Assembly (NCBI GenBank): GCA_029945375.1
Contig: CM057061.1
Coordinates: forward strand, 1,984,001 to 2,048,000
From: Agaricus subrufescens
Taxonomy: Eukaryota > Basidiomycota > Agaricomycetes > Agaricales > Agaricaceae
DNA length: 64,000 bases
Reading direction: 5' to 3'
The position numbers and the translations under genes are program-made. The notes under the pieces were generated by a model, which ran no database searches, was not told the origin of the DNA, and saw only the letters and a program-made list of their open reading frames with translations. The stretch's first letter is position 1, and every line of letters starts with the position of its first letter. This document shows, piece after piece, positions 58,540-64,000 of this stretch.

Positions 58540-61485
58540 ATGGCCAAAGATCGTGTCACTGGTATGTCGCCTCTCTGCCCCCGCCCATCTTATCATCGAT
58601 CCCTCCCCTGCAGCTCCTTCAAGCCAACAGACTCCCGCTATGTCGCCTGCTCGTCCCAATACCGTAGGCGCCGCTGCCAGCTACTATCTCCCGGAGGACG
58701 ACGACGACGACATCTGTCCCGTGTGCGATACAGAGTGCACCTGCAACAACAACAGGGCTCGAGTCGTCCAGCAACCTCCCTCCTCCTTGAATCAATACAG
58801 TCTTCAATTCGATGGCTCCTCTTCTTCTACTATCTCATCTACATCTCATCCTCCCCGAAAGCCCTCCCCACGCCCTCTCAAGATCAAACTAACCGTACCG
58901 CCCAATTTCCTTGGCAACACAAAATCAGCATCAGACAAATCAAAAAACAGTCAAGAGATGACGTCCGCCTACGGTCCCGCCGGCGAGTCATCTCGCAGCA
59001 CTATCCATTCTGCTGCGCAGTCACGTTTTCCCTCCCAACGTCGGGGCCGTCCCTCCAAGGCCGTCCCTGCCGCACGGCGGACCGCGAAAAAAGAAGCTGC
59101 CCGCCGGCAGCCGACTCCGCCTCCTCCACCGTATGTCTCCAAATCTTTTATATCCAAAAACACCGTCGGTCGCAAGCGCACCAAAAAATCAGGGCCGGTG
59201 CAAAAGCGGGCCCTCAACACAAAGCGTGTTGGTCCCAAGCCGCCGCTCAAACGCAAACAGCGTGCTCGAGGCGATGATGAATCGTCTCTCTCTAATCTCA
59301 CCGATACTGATTATGATTGCGACGACGATGATGACGGTGAATCAGTCGTCTTCCCCACCTTTGTCTCCGCGTCCGTACTTTCTTCATTGGAGTCAGGCCA
59401 CTCTTCAGAGTCTTCGGAATCTTCCCACTCCGAGTCCGAGTCCTTTGTCACGGACTCTGACATGGAGAAGGAGGAGGAAAATTTTATAATGACTGAAGTC
59501 CATGAAAAGGCTCGGTTACGCCGTGAACTCCTCGGTGATGATCAGCATCGCCGCGATTCCCAGGGTGAGTGGGTGATCAGGTCGAGGAAGAGAAGCATTG
59601 GTTCCGACGATAGTGATATGGCTGTCGATTCTGCTGCTACCGAGGATGATGACGAAGACGAAGAGGAGGAGGCTGGAGAAGACGATGATGAAGAGACGGA
59701 TGGGAGACCCGTCAGTGCCGGCCGTACAGGGCTCGTCACTGCTTGGTCAGACGACGATGAATCCAGTTTCGATGCTGACATCTTCTTCGCCAATCTCAGC
59801 GATTCAGGCTCCAGCAGCGATTCTTCCAGTTCTCCCGAGAACGAGGATGGTGAGGATGGTGATCATTCCGATATGGAAACCAACGATGCTGCCGAGCTCA
59901 TGTCTCGCAGGCAGGAACTGGAGAATCTCCAGCTCGACGTCACGCAAGGGTGGGATGGAGAAATCGTCTTTACTAATGGCATCAACGACGGTCGTGGTAT
60001 ACTTGATATCGATTTTGAAGTAAACGCCTCCCAATTTATGGCTGACGATAGCTCCGAGCATACTCAGGATAGCGACGTGAACATGTCGCCATCTGGTAGC
60101 ATCGGAGTGGCCGATGGAGATGGATACGAGGAAGATGATAACGCGGCAGATGGCGATACCACTGACGAGGACCTTGTCGGTGACGATGATCTACCTAATG
60201 AGCGAGCGATGAAACTGTTCAGTTTACCGTTCAACGTCTCAGCCATCGATCCTCTATCTACTGTCAGCCCTATTGCCAGCCCCACTTCCTACCGCCGTAT
60301 ACCTCCGGAGAGGAGGGGCTTTGGATCACCCAATCCAGAGGACATACTCGCTGGTAAATTTGCCTGGGACTCTGATGACCATGATTATGACGAGGCGGAG
60401 GAGATGAAGGAGAGAAGGATGAGCCAAGGGTCCCCTGTTAGAGGCCCAAGGACTGGAGTGTTCGTACCGGTTCAGGAAACACGCAAGGCAATTATTGATG
60501 GCACGAACCAAGCACCTTCACCTCACCCGAGATTCAACCGGCATCGCAGTCATTCGACCGCGAGGATTAACACTGTATGTATATTGTCCTTAACTTCCCC
60601 TTCTCCCAAACGCGAATCCTCTGATTTGAGCTTCATCTTTGTATACCATGTGCTTATGTATCTCCTTTCGGGTGTTTACTATTTTAGGTCGAGCAAGTGC
60701 TTCGAAGGCGTTTATTAAACGGCTCAGGATGTACTCCCACCTTCTCAACAGCCTCTGAGTTGTTATCCCCTCTGCAGATTTTGTCCTCCGACAATGATTT
60801 TGGATCCCCTTCGCCGTCGTTATCTATGTCCCTACTTCCGGAGGAGCGTGGATCACTCTCCCAATCCATGGATCTCGATGACGTCTTGGAAGCATCGTAT
60901 CTTGGCGCTGACTCTTCTGAGGCCAGCGATAACGCTATCGCCAAACGAGCCAACGGCAACGCCGCGGAGGGCGATAGCCTTTCGTCAGCAAAGCATATGG
61001 AGAGTCTGAATAGGTGGGATCTGATATCAGTCGGCGCGTTTAAGCAGACCCGAGAGAACGGCGGCTGGTCTTCCGATAATCTTCCACACACTCCTCACTC
61101 GAGCGTGGACTATAACAGTATCATGAAGCCTAGTCCTCTGAGTGCCATCATGTGGCCGAAGGAGAAGGAGAAAGTGAGGAGGAGGAGGAAGGGAAAGGAA
61201 CCCATGCCCATATCTCCTGTTATCCTAGCTGTTCGCGATGGCGATCAAACTCCTTTAGACTCGGGTCACCAGCAGCGGAACGAAAACTTCAATAAACATA
61301 TGCCATATAGGAAGGAGTCGAAGAGAGAAAGGAAGCTGAAGAAAAAGAATTGGGGTCCTGTTCATCATCAACACGCCAATCAACATCATTTCCATCAACA
61401 CCAACACCACCCGAACTCGAAGATGAGAGGATCTGTCGCAAATCAGAGGTCATCCTTGTCCTCTGTTCCTCCGTTCAGTCTATAG
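58540..61485 (+). CDS. Large acidic nuclear protein with AT-hook-like motif
   Basis: An uncharacterised 926-residue protein is predicted from exons 58540-58561, 58614-60574 and 60688-61485, which sum in frame. The start MAKDRVTAPSSQQTPAMSPA joins through a 52 bp intron. An N-terminal Cys cluster reads EDDDDDICPVCDTECTCNNN, which could bind zinc. An AT-hook-like QRRGRPSKAVPAARRTAKKE sits in a basic region with many Lys/Arg. Long Asp/Glu/Ser tracts follow (about 59300-59880 and 60040-60190). A conserved-looking block PERRGFGSPNPEDILAGKFA and WDSDDHDYDEAEEMKERR lies near residue 600. The C-terminal exon has basic segments and a His-rich stretch (about 61355-61415). The make-up suggests a chromatin or ribosome-gene regulator, but no family is assigned. 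Confidence 0.75.
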
Positions 61486-62538
61486 ATTGCAACGGAACTC
61501 AAAATAATCAACCAATGTGGACTCGAAAAGTATTTCATTTGTTATCCAATCGTCGGTCGTCAATCGCAGTATATATCAATTCCCTTCCCACATCTTCCCC
61601 CCTCTCGACGACGACGAAAAAATGGTCTACAAGTTTTCTTTTTTTGGCTATGCTCTCTGTTTTTATCTTTGTAATTTGTCACTCTCCTCCCCGTTATGCT
61701 TTGGGCGTACTCTCTGTCTATTCAATTTTTTTACGAATCATTATTAGTGTATTTCCACATCCCCACCCCCCCTTCCCCCCTCCCCCCATCGTGATCCTTT
61801 CTTTTCTCTAAACTGGTTATTAATTTGAACCCAATGCCTCGCTTGTACTTGCATTTCCCCCCCATCCCCACAGATCAATATCCCCTTTGCACTTCCATTC
61901 CAAAGTACCGACAACCTTTTTTGTGTGTTGTCTGTTGAATATTCTGCTTACCTTTCCGTCCTTAGAAAAAAGAATACATTGTTGCATGCATCGATTGTGA
62001 AATCCGTAAAACCCGCCGCTATTTTTTTTTTTGGCCCCGTGTCCGAGTCTGGATGTATTATTTTTTTTCTTTTCTTCCCTCTTCTTTTATTAAAGGCGAC
62101 TTTTCTTTCTGTCTGTTAATCTTGTAAAAGGCCTTGGAGTTATCAGGGGAAAAAAAACCCCCCAGTTTTTTTTTTTTTGGAGTTTAGTTTTGGGTGTATA
62201 GTAGTAGGTTTTTTTTTAGCTGTGATATACAAGTGGGTTTTTGATGATTTGTAGAGTAGGAAAGGATAAAAGTTTTGTTGTTGATGTTTTTTCGATTATG
62301 CGGCGTTGGTGTGTTTGATGCATTTAGATAAGACCGAGAGATGTGATCATCATTGGCGACACTGAATGAAATTTTGAGGTTGCTTTTAGCGCGTCGCGTA
62401 GGACGAAATTTGAGTTGAGCTGCGTTATGTTATTTCACATCTATCTCTTGGGTATCAGTAAATGCATGTAGAGGCGAGAAGCATCTTCCCACGGTAATCC
62501 TAATTTATCACTTACAGACTGACTTTCGCGAACAACAC
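61486..62538. repeat. Homopolymer-rich 3' flank, poly-T/poly-C tracts
   Basis: This 1.05 kb lacks a gene and is dominated by pyrimidine-rich sequence. T runs of 7-12 occur at about 62020-62031, 62058-62067, 62168-62180 and 62207-62217, and C runs near 61760-61790 and 61855-61865. It probably contains the 3'UTR of the acidic-protein gene and the promoter of the next gene. Such tracts often cause sequencing indels, so the exact run lengths may be unreliable. Confidence 0.5.
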
Positions 62539-64000
62539 ATGAACGATGCGAACGCGATCGAGGAAGACTATGTTGAGACATCCGACGTCGAAGAACTTGC
62601 AGAGTTGCATAGGATACCCGCAGAGGAGTCTTCTTCATCTACACGAATCATGACACCAGAACGTAGCCCTCGAGAGGACGGTGGTGATAGGAAACGCCGG
62701 AAGGTTAGTGTCTCGCTGCCCATTAAGTTCTTATATCTGATATGCCTAACTGCGTCTAGCTCAGTCATACTACTTATGAGGCCAGCACATCTCTACCCCA
62801 TGAATCTTCGCAAATCTCCCGCGAAATTCTACCCTTGACTGTTGCATCACACACGAGAGGTGTGGACGCGATACAAGCTTATGCGGGAAATGAGGTCAAG
62901 ATGGAAGTTGACAAACAACCCAGCCCTGAGTCTCTGGGACATTTAGACGCGTCTCAGAATGACTCACGACACGAGACCAACGACGACGGTGACGATGATC
63001 CCCTGAACCACTTTGTGCGTGTAAACTTTTCTGCTTTTATTTGTGAATTAAGACTGTTCATAGGCATACCCTATATCTTCACAAAATCTCACTCCAAAGG
63101 ACAATCTTACTCGGGAAAGGCTACCTCACCTAGAAACAAATGTTAATCAGGAAGAATCTGAAGACGAGCTTGATTCAATCCGTCCGGAAATCTCTCTACC
63201 TCATTCAAACCGCTCTGAAGCCGTTGGGACATCTGTAACCAGTCCCCACAAAGAAGACGTTACCTCTAATAATCTATCCTTGTCTCCCCTCTCTTCGGTT
63301 GGAGGTGATGACCAAGCTAGTACTGCAGTACTGCAAAACAGGAGTAATCCATCACCGAATATAGCCGCAATCGACATAACAAATCTCGCGGAGGACGAGG
63401 CTCTTGCCAGGTATTCACTTCGTCGTCGACAACCGAATCAATTACATCCATATCGTTTCGACGAGTATGTGTACAAGAGAAATCTGAAAAACAATCCTGC
63501 TGCTTTCATCGATGTCCTCCACCTTCGGAGGCGTCGTGGCAATCAACCAGAGGACCGTTACGAAGAGGATGACTATGTAGAAGAGAATACTCAAGAACAA
63601 TCGGTTCAGAGTGAGGGTCAACCCGAGGACACAAATCCTTCTTTGGCGCCAAATTTACTTGGCCTAGTCGATCCTCTTTCGGATTCTGAAAGTGGGGAGG
63701 ATGATCTTCTTGAGGAAGCTCGGCGGATTGATAGGGATATAAGGAGGAGAAAGAAAGCGGAGGAAGCGAGACAAAAGGAAGCTAGAGAGGAAGAGCGGAG
63801 AGAGAGGGAAAGGCTAAAGGCAGCAAAACAGGCTCAACGGAGGCCCAAACGTTTTCCGGCATTGGATGTTCCCAGTCACCAGAACGGACAAGAGTCACAG
63901 GTCTGTAGAGCCAGAGTGTTGACGGTCTGGATTCACGACTCATCAATCCGTAGAATTATGAGGTCCGAAATGAAGCTTCTCCACTACGAACACAATCACG
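62539..64000 (+). CDS. MMS22/Mus7-like genome-stability protein, 5' part
   Basis: This is the N-terminal part of a large protein that continues past the window. The start MNDANAIEEDYVETSDVEEL opens an acidic, Ser-rich, probably disordered region with two short introns (GTTAGT donor near 62704; GTGCGT donor near 63015). The diagnostic stretch is ALARYSLRRRQPNQLHPYRF, followed by DEYVYKRNLKNNPAAFIDVL. It resembles the conserved LRRRKxxQxxPY motif of fungal Mus7/Mms22 proteins, which act with Rtt101-type cullin ligases in replication-fork repair. A charged Arg/Glu helix (RRIDRDIRRRKKAEEARQKE) and an intron near 63901 follow. The assignment rests on one motif plus the general layout. A co-located CUL4 gene lies about 23 kb away, which is too far to argue linkage. 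Confidence 0.5.

Noticed and set aside
1..64000. CRISPR arrays, bacterial operons, insertion sequences, prophage or plasmid origins
   Set aside because: No regularly spaced direct repeats, transposase frames or terminal inverted repeats were seen, and the gene content is eukaryotic with spliceosomal introns.

Overview
The window is nuclear DNA of a filamentous basidiomycete, most likely a mushroom-forming Agaricomycete. Genes are dense, lie on both strands, and are cut by many introns of about 46-70 bp with GT(A/G)NGT donors and short pyrimidine-rich acceptors. It encodes fungal or eukaryotic families such as velvet, the DASH ring, lanosterol synthase, sulfite reductase beta and DNA polymerase delta. 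No bacterial operon, plasmid, virus or CRISPR signal was seen. Exon boundaries were derived by hand from splice signals plus preservation of conserved protein motifs; spans run from start codon to stop codon and include introns.

Layout. 0-3.1 kb: amidase 3' end (+) and a Sec14-like CRAL-TRIO protein (+). 3.3-7.2 kb: dynein intermediate chain (-) head to head with tRNA-splicing endonuclease subunit SEN2 (+), only 53 bp apart. 7.5-15.1 kb: THP3-like SAC3/GANP protein, cytochrome c1, a CYSTM tail protein, a velvet regulator and TIM23, all (-). 15.2-16.2 kb: a mitochondrial TPR protein (+). 16.2-19.8 kb: a 3.5 kb stretch with no convincing gene. 19.8-28.6 kb: SNX41/ATG20-type sorting nexin, BFR2/AATF, a C2H2 zinc-finger protein and VMS1 (-). 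28.7-31.8 kb: phosphomannomutase (+), RPL30 (-), a small SET-domain protein (+). 31.9-41.9 kb: POL3, CUL4, ARP9 (-). 42.1-51.1 kb: lanosterol synthase ERG7, a hypothetical protein, rhomboid protease PCP1 and alanine-glyoxylate aminotransferase (+), with an uncertain ORF (-) in between. 51.4-56.1 kb: sulfite reductase beta subunit (-). 56.5-64 kb: HSK3-like DASH subunit, a large acidic nuclear protein and the 5' part of an MMS22/Mus7-like gene (+).

The genes are mainly housekeeping. Mitochondrial functions recur (cytochrome c1, TIM23, PCP1, the TPR protein, probably AGXT), as do nuclear ones (POL3, CUL4, ARP9, BFR2, MMS22-like). No secondary-metabolite or mobile-element cluster is visible. The items most worth a second look are the microexon/GC-AG architecture of the aminotransferase gene, a possible C/D snoRNA in the long RPL30 intron, telomere-repeat (TTAGGG) boxes just upstream of ARP9/ERG7 and PCP1, a DCTGE variant of the oxidosqualene cyclase acid motif, very short divergent promoters, and the gene-poor 3.5 kb interval.
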